A stretch of DNA of 64,000 nt from an uncultured Fibrobacter sp. (lineage in GTDB: Bacteria > Fibrobacterota > Fibrobacteria > Fibrobacterales > Fibrobacteraceae), in the NCBI RefSeq assembly GCF_947166265.1, contig NZ_CAMVDO010000003.1, positions 154,849-218,848 of the forward strand, given 5' to 3'. Every line of letters begins with the position of its first letter. Position 1 is the stretch's first letter. The position numbers were made by a program, and so were the translations under genes. The notes under the pieces are model-generated. The model was given only the letters and a program-made list of their open reading frames with translations, was not told where the DNA came from and did no database searches. This document shows positions 16,909 to 25,181 of this stretch, piece after piece.

Positions 16909-18780
16909 ATGTCATTTTACCGCTTTTTTAAGCTTATCGCTATCGCCACAGCCCTAATGGTCGGGGTATCCTCCGCAGCAAAGAATGCGTTTGGAAACAT
17001 CACCTATGTCGCAGGCGGCAATCAAGCTGAACACAAAAAGAAGAACAAGGACTGGAAACAGGCCAAGTTCAAGGACAAAGTCTACCAGCACGACGACCTG
17101 AGAACCGGTGACGAAGCCCAGATCAAGATTCAGCTTCCCGACGGTAGCGCCATCACCATTAACGAGCGCACCTTGGTGTCCATGGCAGAGCTGATGAACG
17201 AAAACGGCATCAACCAGACCCTGGTCGACATCAAGAACGGTAAGGTGAACTTCGACGCCCAGAAGCAAGCGAACGGGAGCAATTTCAAGTTTAAGACGGG
17301 AACGGCGACCGCAGCCATCCGCGGAACAGCCGGTGTCGTCGGCAAGTCCTCTAAATCCAAGATGATCGTCTCCCTCCACAACGGTGAAGTCAAGTTCACG
17401 GACGAAGTAACGAACAAATCCGCCATGGTCAAGGGAGGACAAACCGCTTTCCTGTACAAGGATTCCATCGTAACGCTAGACCTCCCCTCTTCGGGCGACC
17501 CCGCGGTATACAACATCATTGACACCCTCTTGAACGACACCACCAAGTCTATCGACGAAGTCATAGATGCGATCAAGAACTCGGAAAAGCAATACCGCGA
17601 TTATATGGACGAACTGCGTCAAAGCATCCAGTGTTCCATTGCGCCTCTTCCAGACACCGTCTACGAAGCCACACAGACCGTGAAGGCGACCTGCACCGTC
17701 GGAACCCTGGTGGGAATTTACGAAGCCCCGATCCGCTCCGAAGGTGAAGTTCTTGAACTCACCGTGAACTGGGCTCCGAGCCTGGTCGGACAAAAGAAAA
17801 TTCCGCTCACCTGCTACATTGACGGCACTCACGGATTCCCATGCGGACAAGTGAACACCTACTATGCCGGTTCTGCAGGCAAGAGCCACTCCAAACCGGA
17901 ACCCCTGACCATCACGTCCGGTTCGACCATGGAAGTCTGTAATTCCTCGAACATCACCATCGAAGGTACGTTCGATTCCACCGATACGCAAGCGACCCTT
18001 TACATCCAGCTCGGCAACTACAAGTCCGATGAGCTCGTTCACGTTAGCGTAGGCGGACATTTCTCGCACACAATTCAGGTTTCCGACAAGCAGGGCAACT
18101 GGAACGCCACTAAGGCATTCGTATACTACAAGTCCAAAAAGAACGGCGACCAGAAGAAAGAGATTGACCTGGTCATTAACAAGAGCTGCAAGGCGATCAA
18201 CCTGATTTTCCCGCTTATCGAAGTTTCCAAGAACGAATGTCAAGCCAACATTTCCGTCAACAACATCGACGGTGACAACGCCATCTTCAGCTATTTCGTC
18301 GACGAACAGCCCCAAAAAGAACGTTACGTCGAAAGCAAGACCTCCTTCCCCATAAAGCTGAAAAAGGGCGTGCACAATTACAGGTTCGTTATCGAAGACC
18401 TGGCCGGAAACAGCAAGGAAATCCAAAAGGAATACGCCTGTTTCTCTAACCTCAAGAACCCAAGAATTAAACTTTCAAAGGGACGAAAGGAACGTCTTCG
18501 CGTACCTCCCCCGCCAAGCGGCATCAGCAACATTATCTACAGGCAACTGAGCTTTACGGTGAAGGGGCTTCCCCCAGGAAACGACCCCCGCTACATCAAG
18601 GAAGTGAAGATCGTCCAGGACGAAAAAGAAATTGCGAACTTGAAAACAACCGACCTGCAATCGAATACGATTACACAAGAAATTCAGTTGTCTCGCGGTA
18701 AGACCTCGACTATAGATATCACGGTCACCTTGATGAGCAACCAGATTCTTCACGCCACTAAGACCTACGAGGTCCATTAA
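16909..18780 (+). CDS. Secreted FecR-domain protein
   Basis: A 623-residue exported protein (signal peptide 1-24, ending SSAAK). Residues about 28-200 form a FecR domain: DDLRTGDEAQIKIQLPDGS, NGKVNFDAQK and TATAAIRGTAGVV, then SLHNGEVKFTD. Classical FecR proteins span the membrane and sense iron status with a sigma factor, but this one has no membrane helix and no sigma gene nearby, so it is probably a periplasmic or surface-exposed structural protein, as FecR-domain proteins in other phyla are thought to be. The rest is Ig-like beta modules with paired cysteines (for example QCSIAPLP ... KATCTVG, LTCYIDGTHGFPCG). AAAGAGG precedes the ATG. Its stop overlaps the next start (TAATG), so it is made with the outer-membrane protein. 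Confidence 0.82.
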   Translation: MSFYRFFKLIAIATALMVGVSSAAKNAFGNITYVAGGNQAEHKKKNKDWKQAKFKDKVYQHDDLRTGDEAQIKIQLPDGSAITINERTLVSMAELMNENGINQTLVDIKNGKVNFDAQKQANGSNFKFKTGTATAAIRGTAGVVGKSSKSKMIVSLHNGEVKFTDEVTNKSAMVKGGQTAFLYKDSIVTLDLPSSGDPAVYNIIDTLLNDTTKSIDEVIDAIKNSEKQYRDYMDELRQSIQCSIAPLPDTVYEATQTVKATCTVGTLVGIYEAPIRSEGEVLELTVNWAPSLVGQKKIPLTCYIDGTHGFPCGQVNTYYAGSAGKSHSKPEPLTITSGSTMEVCNSSNITIEGTFDSTDTQATLYIQLGNYKSDELVHVSVGGHFSHTIQVSDKQGNWNATKAFVYYKSKKNGDQKKEIDLVINKSCKAINLIFPLIEVSKNECQANISVNNIDGDNAIFSYFVDEQPQKERYVESKTSFPIKLKKGVHNYRFVIEDLAGNSKEIQKEYACFSNLKNPRIKLSKGRKERLRVPPPPSGISNIIYRQLSFTVKGLPPGNDPRYIKEVKIVQDEKEIANLKTTDLQSNTITQEIQLSRGKTSTIDITVTLMSNQILHATKTYEVH

Positions 18781-21700
18781 TGAAGCGCCAAATTCTCTTT
18801 TCAATAGCACTAGCGTCGAGCCTTGTTTACGCCCAAAACGCCAACTCAAATGCTGAGGAAAGCCAACCGTCATCCGAAGTTCAGGAAGAAAGCGGCGTTG
18901 CAGACACAACCGCCCATGCAGATTCCGCAAAGGCTCCCGAACAAGACAGCCTCCAGCAGGCTCTTGTCGTTGTTCCTCCGCCCCCGCAGGAAACACTTGC
19001 CGAAGGAACACCCCTCAAGGGAACCTTGCACGGTTTTCTGAAGGCAGACCAGTCCCCCTACCTTATTACAGAAGACATCTCTGTTGCCGAGGACATGGTG
19101 CTAGTCGTTGAACCGGGAGTTGTTCTGCAGTTCGCTCCGGGAACAGGATTATACGTCAAGGGACAGTTCGTTGTCGCGGGTACACGAGGTAACGAGGTCG
19201 TTTTCCAATCGGCACTGGGCATGCCCAAGAGCGGAGACTGGAAGGGCATCTTTATTACCGGTGACCAGACATCCGAAATCCGTAACGCCGTTATCAAGGA
19301 TGCGGCAACAGGCGTTGTCGTAGAAAACGGCGCCCTGAAAATTCATGCGTCCAAAATCGAAAAGACCTCTAGCCGCGGCGTGTACGCGAGGAACTCGAAA
19401 CTAACCATTAGCGAGACCCAGTTCAACAAGAACGACGGTGCCGCCGTCCACGTAGACAGCTACAGCGAAGCAAACATCAGCGGCGTTCATTTCGACGGCA
19501 ACAACGTTGCCCTCTACAACGGCAAGCTCGCAATTACGCAAGTGGAATCGTCCCGTTTCGAAAACAACTCCTACGGCATTCTTGACATGGCGAACAGCTA
19601 CCTCGCCTTTGACAACAGCCAGGTCAGCAAGAACAAGGTCGGTGCAAGCATCGACGACGTTCTTGAAAAGGAAGTTCTCGAAAGCATTGCAGGGAACGAA
19701 ACCGACTATTCAAAGGACTTTAACGACGTTTCGCAGATGCTCCCCCGCGAACCCGAAATTCCGGGTGTAGAAAGCCGTCCGATCGGTGCAAACGACAAGG
19801 TCGGTGACCTACTCGCCCAGAAGAAGGCGTCCGAAGAAGAAGCCGATTCTACGCAAAAGGGTTGGTCCATTTACGGAAACGTGATGTTCGACAGCTACTA
19901 CCATCGTGTCATCACAAGCAAGAATGACACCGACGAAGACGTCGAAGTCAACGGAAGCGTCATTAAGCCCGGCGAAAAGTTCAACAACATTTTCCAGACT
20001 CCCGGATTCGGCACCGAAGCAAACATCTACTTGCTGATGCAGTCGTTCGACGGAAAGACGATTGAATTCAGTACAAACTATACAGGCGATTCCTGGGATC
20101 ACTTCTCGCCGAACCAGGTCACGCTCAGCTACACGGATAACTACAGCCACCTGATCTTGGGCGATTTCAACAAGGCCGGTGGAAACATCTACATGGAAGG
20201 CCTCCCCGTTTTCGGTGTCGGTTACACGCTTTCGCTCTTGAAGAACAACGCGAACCAGCCGCTTGTCGAACTGGACGGTTTCTTTGGCGAAAACCGCAAG
20301 CCCTACCTGAAGGGTGACAGACACCCCGAAATCTACAAGGACTACATTGAAGACGGTGAAACCCGCGCCCAGAGGCTTACCTACGGAGGCTCTTTCAAGT
20401 GGGCGCCGCTTCGCCGCTTTGACGCCAAGTTCGGCTTTATCTATGCCAACGACGAAATCGAAGATCCGCTGTTCCGCGACGGAAGCACCCATTCCAGCTT
20501 GACCAGCGAACCGATGCAGAAATCCCTGACGGCATACGCCGATGGAAACTGGCTGTTCTACCCCGGCGACATCGAACTCAATGGACAGATTGCCGTTGGA
20601 CACGCCGACACGGCTGACGTCTACAGGGAACGCGCCATCAACAAGGTCTTTACGGACGCCGGGCTCAACACGTCCTCGATGAGCAAGCTTCGCCAGCTGA
20701 TGGCAAACGAATCCAGAATCAACGCGCTTTCGTCCAAAGAACTTGAAGAAATCTTTGGCGACAACACGACGCTTAGCCGAAGCGCAATGCGCGATTCCTT
20801 GCGTACGCTTATTCGTGAAGCAAAGTCGCTCAAGAACGACTACGAAGATGAACGCGACGAAGACCGCGTATTTGGACTCAACTGGGGAAGCCAGGACATC
20901 GCCCTGGGCGGTTCTCTCTACTGGAACATCTACAAGACGACTCTTTCGGGACACGTCAAGTACGTCGGAGCGAACTACTACAGTGCAGGCTCCCCTGACC
21001 AGCTTTCCAACACTCGTGAATTCGGCGGCAACATCGAACAGATTGTCACGGATTTCTGGACACTCAATTTCGGCTACCAGATTAACGTCGAAAATGCCGC
21101 AAAAGAAGAAAAGACAAACATCCTCGGTTTGAGCGAAGGTACCGAATGGGGACTCTTCGGTGGCGACGATACCCAGTGGTTCGACGATCACGAACGCGAC
21201 GAATACCGTACCAAGTACATCCAGAACTGGAAACTGCAAAACGAATTCAAGCTCAACAAGGCTGTAAGCATCGACGTCGGATACAACCTGGAATACCGGA
21301 CCCAGTACCGTCCGTACCAGCTCCACGGCAATTATATCCTGGAAGACGGAATTTACAAGGACGGCTGGTTTGAAGCCCGTAAGGGAAATCCGACCACCGA
21401 AATCGTGAGCAATGGAGACACAACGTTTGTAGATTCGGCCCGCTGGACAGAGTACCTCGCCCTTTCCTCGGAAGACAACCTCGCCTCCAAATTCCAGGAA
21501 AGGATTTACAGGAATTCCTGGTCGGCAGGGATTTCCGTGCAGGCCTATCGTTCCATTTTCAGACTCGGTGGCCGCTGGACAATCCGAACCGACGATTCCA
21601 AGTTCTACAAGGACAGCCTGATTAGCGATATGGACCTGTCGAACGAAACGATTGCCAAGCTGGGTTACTACTTTGGCGGAGCAGACTTTTTCGAACATTC

Positions 21701-22085
21701 CTATCCGCTTTCTATCACCACAAACTTGGGAACTATCCAGAACAGCCTTGCCGTAACGCCCCGTTTCAAGAGCTACGAACGTGACGACATGACCGAAAGC
21801 GAAATCACCGTAGACGAAGATTTCGAAATCGCGTTTATGAAGAGATTCCTTACGGTAGGCCTTTCGGGCGAGTTCCGCTACATGGTTACTTCCTGGGAAG
21901 AAGAAGGCGGAAGTTTCGACGAAAAGGAAACGGACATTCTGGGAACACTCAACCTGACCGTAAACCACACCAAGCGCCTGAGCAGCGAATGGTACGGCGG
22001 TACGGCCCTTTATTTCCGCCCGGACAACCTGAGCGACGAATATAAGGATATTTTCGGCGGCATCCGAGTCAACTACGCTTTCTAA
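18780..22085 (+). CDS. Large outer-membrane protein: beta-helix head and beta-barrel
   Basis: A 1101-residue exported protein with a signal peptide ending YAQ. After an Ala/Pro/Ser-rich linker (20-90), residues about 100-300 are parallel beta-helix-like, with repeated short strands (EPGVVLQFAPGTGLYVKGQFV, SSRGVYARNSKLTISETQF, GYGILDMANSYLAFDNS). From about 360 to the end the sequence alternates hydrophobic and polar residues, rich in Tyr/Trp/Gly, and finishes in RVNYAF; a C-terminal Phe is the outer-membrane barrel signal. Residues about 620-697 are an exception, a charged helical insertion. The barrel is unusually long (roughly 700 residues). It is coupled to the FecR-domain gene. Function is unknown; transport or surface display fits. 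Confidence 0.82.
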   Translation: MKRQILFSIALASSLVYAQNANSNAEESQPSSEVQEESGVADTTAHADSAKAPEQDSLQQALVVVPPPPQETLAEGTPLKGTLHGFLKADQSPYLITEDISVAEDMVLVVEPGVVLQFAPGTGLYVKGQFVVAGTRGNEVVFQSALGMPKSGDWKGIFITGDQTSEIRNAVIKDAATGVVVENGALKIHASKIEKTSSRGVYARNSKLTISETQFNKNDGAAVHVDSYSEANISGVHFDGNNVALYNGKLAITQVESSRFENNSYGILDMANSYLAFDNSQVSKNKVGASIDDVLEKEVLESIAGNETDYSKDFNDVSQMLPREPEIPGVESRPIGANDKVGDLLAQKKASEEEADSTQKGWSIYGNVMFDSYYHRVITSKNDTDEDVEVNGSVIKPGEKFNNIFQTPGFGTEANIYLLMQSFDGKTIEFSTNYTGDSWDHFSPNQVTLSYTDNYSHLILGDFNKAGGNIYMEGLPVFGVGYTLSLLKNNANQPLVELDGFFGENRKPYLKGDRHPEIYKDYIEDGETRAQRLTYGGSFKWAPLRRFDAKFGFIYANDEIEDPLFRDGSTHSSLTSEPMQKSLTAYADGNWLFYPGDIELNGQIAVGHADTADVYRERAINKVFTDAGLNTSSMSKLRQLMANESRINALSSKELEEIFGDNTTLSRSAMRDSLRTLIREAKSLKNDYEDERDEDRVFGLNWGSQDIALGGSLYWNIYKTTLSGHVKYVGANYYSAGSPDQLSNTREFGGNIEQIVTDFWTLNFGYQINVENAAKEEKTNILGLSEGTEWGLFGGDDTQWFDDHERDEYRTKYIQNWKLQNEFKLNKAVSIDVGYNLEYRTQYRPYQLHGNYILEDGIYKDGWFEARKGNPTTEIVSNGDTTFVDSARWTEYLALSSEDNLASKFQERIYRNSWSAGISVQAYRSIFRLGGRWTIRTDDSKFYKDSLISDMDLSNETIAKLGYYFGGADFFEHSYPLSITTNLGTIQNSLAVTPRFKSYERDDMTESEITVDEDFEIAFMKRFLTVGLSGEFRYMVTSWEEEGGSFDEKETDILGTLNLTVNHTKRLSSEWYGGTALYFRPDNLSDEYKDIFGGIRVNYAF

Positions 22086-22106
22086 AGCGGCTTCGCCGCA
22101 GTTCCA

Positions 22107-22138
22107 AGTTCCTAGTTCGAAGTTACTAGGAACTTTTT
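22107..22138 (+). terminator. Terminator built from TAGTAAC-type repeat
   Basis: AGTTCCTAGT and ACTAGGAACT form a perfect 10-bp stem (loop TCGAAGTT) followed by TTTTT. The arms share the TAGTTACTAG repeat unit seen at 5.7 kb and just downstream at 22171-22200. A weaker hairpin (GCGGC ttc GCCGC) lies at 22087-22099. Confidence 0.8.
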
Positions 22139-22170
22139 ATATTGAACAAAAGGCGTTCGGTACATTTTGT

Positions 22171-22200
22171 CTAGTAACTAGTATCTAGTAACTAGTAACT
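22171..22200. repeat. Tandem CTAGTAACTAGT repeats
   Basis: CTAGTAACTAGT, then a near copy and another; same unit as the cluster at 5700-5783. Confidence 0.5.
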
Positions 22201-22227
22201 ACTTTTCCAATTTCTACATTTGTGGCG

Positions 22228-23859
22228 ATGTTCACCTACCGCTACAGAGAACTTTCCGTCGCCCTTCACAAAAAGGGTGAATACCGCTCTGCGCTCGCCC
22301 GCGAACTCCGGCTGCATCCCGAAGAAATTTTCAACTTGCAGGTGGAGCGTTTTTCGCTGGACAGCCGCCGAAAGGGAGACCCGAAGTGGTCTTACAACGT
22401 GATTTTTGACCTAAAGCGTGAAGTACGCGCCACGGGGAATCACGCCAAGGGACTTGTGGCGGCAACGCGTGACAAGGAAAGTTTAGAGACCGACCCGCAG
22501 AAAAACAGCATCGCGATGCCGGGACATGTCGATGTGATTGGCGCAGGTCCGAGTGGACTTTGGGCAGCATTGCATCTGCTACGGAAAGGCTTTGCGGTTG
22601 ACTTGTACGAACAGGGAAAATGCGTCGAGGAACGCTTTCGAGATATTCGACGGTTCTTTGTCGACAGGAATTTTAACGCCTACAGCAACGTACTTTTTGG
22701 CGAAGGAGGTGCGGGTGCCTTTAGCGATGGAAAGCTGAATACCCGCACCCGGAACCTGTTCACGGAACAGGTTCTACACGACATGGTGGACTTCGGAGTC
22801 GACGAATCTGTCGTGACCTTCGCCAAGCCGCATATCGGCACGGACCGCCTCGTTTTACTGCTACGGAAACTACGCGAAGAAATTACACGCCTCGGCGGCA
22901 AGATTCATTTTAGCACCACCCTTGAAGACATTGAGATTAAAGATGGACGCATCGTAGCAATTCAGCTGAAAGAGATCCCCGCCTTCGCGGGGAAGACATC
23001 AGGCGGGAATGCCGCGATTCCTCACTGGAAACCCTGCGAAGCCTTGGTGCTCGCCGTCGGGCATTCTGCCCGGAGCATTTACGAAATGCTCCACGCCCGT
23101 GGCGCAGCACTCGAAAGTAAGGCTTTTGCCATGGGCGTGCGCGTCGAGCACCCGCAGCAGCTCATCAACATGCGTCAGCTGGGCCTGAATGTAGATACCA
23201 AGCTCACGGGTTCCGCCGAATATTTTCTCGCCACCCCGACACTGAACAAGACAAGCAGCGCCTACAGTTTCTGCATGTGCCCGGGTGGCGTTCTGGTGCC
23301 CTGCGCCTCGGAACCTGGGACCCTTGCCACCAACGGTATGAGCTACAGCCGCCGCAATGGCCCCTTCGCCAACGGTGCCATCGCCGTGCCCATTGCCGCA
23401 AGCGACAAACTCTTTGGCGGTCTTGAGTGCCAACGCAAAATTGAAAGCGACGCCTACGCGGTCGGCGGCAAGAGCTACGCCGCCCCAGCACAAAGCATCA
23501 AGGCGTTCCTCGCCCACAAAGAAGACAAATCTCTCCCGAAATCCACCTACCCCTGCGGACTCGTACAGAGCAATCTGTGGGACTGGATGGACAAGACCAT
23601 TTGCAAGAGCCTCGCCGAAGGATTCCAGAATTTCGACAAGAAGATTCCCGGATTCATCGAAGAAGGCCTGATTGTCGCCCCCGAAACCCGCACCAGCAGC
23701 CCGCTGCGCATGAGCCGCAACAACGAAACGCTTGAATGCGTGAATACCAAGGGCCTGTTCGTGCTCGGCGAAGGAGCCGGATATTCCGGCGGAATCGTCA
23801 CCAGCGCCGCCGACGGCGTGCGACTCGCCCACTACGCGAAAAAGGATAAATTGGTATGA
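22228..23859 (+). CDS. COG2509-type FAD-dependent oxidoreductase
   Basis: A 543-residue flavoprotein. It has the FAD fold VDVIGAGPSGLWAALHLL (about residues 102-119), the signature NVLFGEGGAGAFSDGKLNTR, the LVLAVGHSARSIYEML strand-helix, the tail signature FVLGEGAGYSGGIVTSAADG, and an N-terminal domain typical of the family. Members are uncharacterised dehydrogenases. A GTG at 22222 is an alternative start; the ATG at 22228 is preferred because TTTCTACATTTG, a promoter-like motif, ends just before it. Residues about 250-258 (IPAFAGKT) are an in-frame insertion of the family B repeat (22974-22998), in a loop between the dgr-VAI strand and the AVGHSAR strand. The next gene downstream is 112 bases away. 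Confidence 0.85.
   Translation: MFTYRYRELSVALHKKGEYRSALARELRLHPEEIFNLQVERFSLDSRRKGDPKWSYNVIFDLKREVRATGNHAKGLVAATRDKESLETDPQKNSIAMPGHVDVIGAGPSGLWAALHLLRKGFAVDLYEQGKCVEERFRDIRRFFVDRNFNAYSNVLFGEGGAGAFSDGKLNTRTRNLFTEQVLHDMVDFGVDESVVTFAKPHIGTDRLVLLLRKLREEITRLGGKIHFSTTLEDIEIKDGRIVAIQLKEIPAFAGKTSGGNAAIPHWKPCEALVLAVGHSARSIYEMLHARGAALESKAFAMGVRVEHPQQLINMRQLGLNVDTKLTGSAEYFLATPTLNKTSSAYSFCMCPGGVLVPCASEPGTLATNGMSYSRRNGPFANGAIAVPIAASDKLFGGLECQRKIESDAYAVGGKSYAAPAQSIKAFLAHKEDKSLPKSTYPCGLVQSNLWDWMDKTICKSLAEGFQNFDKKIPGFIEEGLIVAPETRTSSPLRMSRNNETLECVNTKGLFVLGEGAGYSGGIVTSAADGVRLAHYAKKDKLV
22974..22998 (+). repeat. Family B palindromic repeat, in frame inside the COG2509 gene
   Basis: GATCCCCGCCTTCGCGGGG then AAGACA. 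The reverse complement of the intergenic copy at 63895-63920 is the same apart from one base (A for T in the last six). In the protein it reads EIPAFAGKT. Confidence 0.8.
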
Positions 23860-23970
23860 GCAATGAGCTCGCTCATAAATTCGCTTTGAGGTCACTCCGC
23901 TTAAAGCCAATGCACCTAAAACCTCAAAGGCACGTAGTGCCGACCCCTTACCCCACACCTCAGGTTAGCC
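23860..23970 (+). repeat. Family E repeat copy between two genes
   Basis: Contains CCTCAAAG, then stem GGCAC-GTA-GTGCC, then CGACCCC at 23921-23946. It also holds a left-type piece, GCTTTGAGGTCACTCCGC at about 23883. It separates the flavoprotein gene from the pseudouridine synthase gene. Confidence 0.5.
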
Positions 23971-23971
23971 T

Positions 23972-25072
23972 ATGATTACTCGAGTCATTGACCGCAATTT
24001 TGCCAACATGCGCCTCGACCGTTTTTTACGCAAGGCGTTCCCCGACGAATCGCTGTCGGTCTTTTTCGCCGTCATCCGCAAGAAGAAAGTCCGCGTGAAC
24101 GGCGTGGTGGGAAAAGCGAACCAAATGCTGCAGGAAGGCGACACCGTCTGCATTTACGAGAATTTCAAGAGCGTCAGCGAAGACGAGAGAACGCTCGCAA
24201 GCTCGCTACAGACGAGAGACGAAAACACAGCGTGTCATCCTGAGCAAGCGAAGCACGTCGAAGGATCTAACGCCGGTTTCGCCAAAGCCAAGTCTACCTG
24301 GGGCAAAACAGACGAGAGACGAAAGACGAGAGACGAAAGGAACGCTTCTTGGGGGGCAAAGGAACTCGACATCGTCATTCAGACCGAAGACTACGTGGTC
24401 GTAAACAAGCCCTCGGGACTTGCAAGCCAACCGGGCTCCGGCACACGCCCCGGCGAAAGCCTCGTGGAATACCTGTGGGAATGGGGCCGCCGCGAGGGGC
24501 TCGACTTCAAGCCCACTATCGCCCACCGCCTCGACCAGGAAACCTCGGGCATGATCATTGCCGCCCTCCACGGCGATACGCTCCGCGACTTTACGCGCAT
24601 GATCCGCGAACACGAAGTCGACAAGTTCTATTACGCGCTCGTCAAAGGGAACCTCAAGAAAGACAAGGGAACCATCGACGAGACGCTCACCCGCACCGAT
24701 GCAGCCAAGGGCTCCAAGATGAAGGTTGGCGAAACCGGAAAGGATGCCCAGAAGGCCATCACGCATTACCGCGTCAAGCAGCACTACGAAGGCTACGACC
24801 TGGTAAAAATCAAGCTCGAAACAGGCCGCATGCACCAAATCCGCGCCCACTTCGCAAGCATCGGGCACCCGCTCCTGGGTGACACCCGCTACGGCGATTT
24901 CGCGCTCAACCGCGAAGTCAAAAAGCAGCTCGGACTCCACCGGCTTTTCTTGCACAGCTGCCGCCTGGAATTTGTGTGGCACGGCGACAAAATCGTACTC
25001 GATTGCCCGCTCCCTAAGGAACTGCAAAGCGTCGTAGATCAGTTAAAGCCTATCCGCCACGAGTACCGGTAA
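23972..25072 (+). CDS. RluA-family pseudouridine synthase with a repeat-filled linker
   Basis: Isomerises uridine in rRNA (RluC/RluD-like). Residues 1-70 are an S4 RNA-binding domain (MRLDRFLRKAFP ... VRVNGVVGKANQMLQEGDTV). The catalytic domain starts near residue 130 (LDIVIQTEDYVVVNKPSGLASQ) and has the catalytic Asp in AHRLDQETSGM, then HQIRAHFASIGHPLLGDTRYG. Between them, residues about 72-128 form an insertion encoded by repeats: GACGAGAGACGA units and a family A element (24232-24268, protein CHPEQAKHVEGS). The reading frame stays open through it. The ATG at 23972 lies after TTAGCCT with no clear ribosome binding site. Function class is firm; which rRNA position is modified is not. Confidence 0.9.
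   Translation: MITRVIDRNFANMRLDRFLRKAFPDESLSVFFAVIRKKKVRVNGVVGKANQMLQEGDTVCIYENFKSVSEDERTLASSLQTRDENTACHPEQAKHVEGSNAGFAKAKSTWGKTDERRKTRDERNASWGAKELDIVIQTEDYVVVNKPSGLASQPGSGTRPGESLVEYLWEWGRREGLDFKPTIAHRLDQETSGMIIAALHGDTLRDFTRMIREHEVDKFYYALVKGNLKKDKGTIDETLTRTDAAKGSKMKVGETGKDAQKAITHYRVKQHYEGYDLVKIKLETGRMHQIRAHFASIGHPLLGDTRYGDFALNREVKKQLGLHRLFLHSCRLEFVWHGDKIVLDCPLPKELQSVVDQLKPIRHEYR
24209..24336 (+). repeat. Composite repeat inside the pseudouridine synthase gene
   Basis: CAGACGAGAGACGAAA occurs at 24209-24224 and again at 24309-24324 (with a further unit to 24336), flanking a family A element (GTGTCATCCTGAGC...GTCGAAGGATCT, 24232-24268). The whole lies in frame in the linker between the S4 and catalytic domains. 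Confidence 0.7.
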
Positions 25073-25099
25073 AAAGACTCCATTTCTCTTTACTTTGTC

Positions 25100-25163
25100 A
25101 TGCCCGCATGGTTCGGCCCTTCGGCAGGCTCAGGGACCTTATCACCACCTTGCGGGCATTTTC
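25100..25163 (+). terminator. Terminator stem with a repeat nested in its loop
   Basis: ATGCCCGCA (25100-25108) pairs with TGCGGGCAT (25151-25159), followed by TTTCC. The 42-base loop is a family D element, containing TTCGGCCCTTCGGCAGGCTC, which recurs at 43703-43729. It lies in the gap between the synthase and convergent budA. Confidence 0.55.
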
Positions 25164-25181
25164 CATTTCTACTGAATCGAA

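Noticed and set aside
19809..21968. A 719-codon open frame opposite the large outer-membrane protein gene
   Set aside because: Same cause: the plus-strand gene has a signal peptide, coupling to its neighbour and barrel-like sequence; the opposite frame shows none of these.
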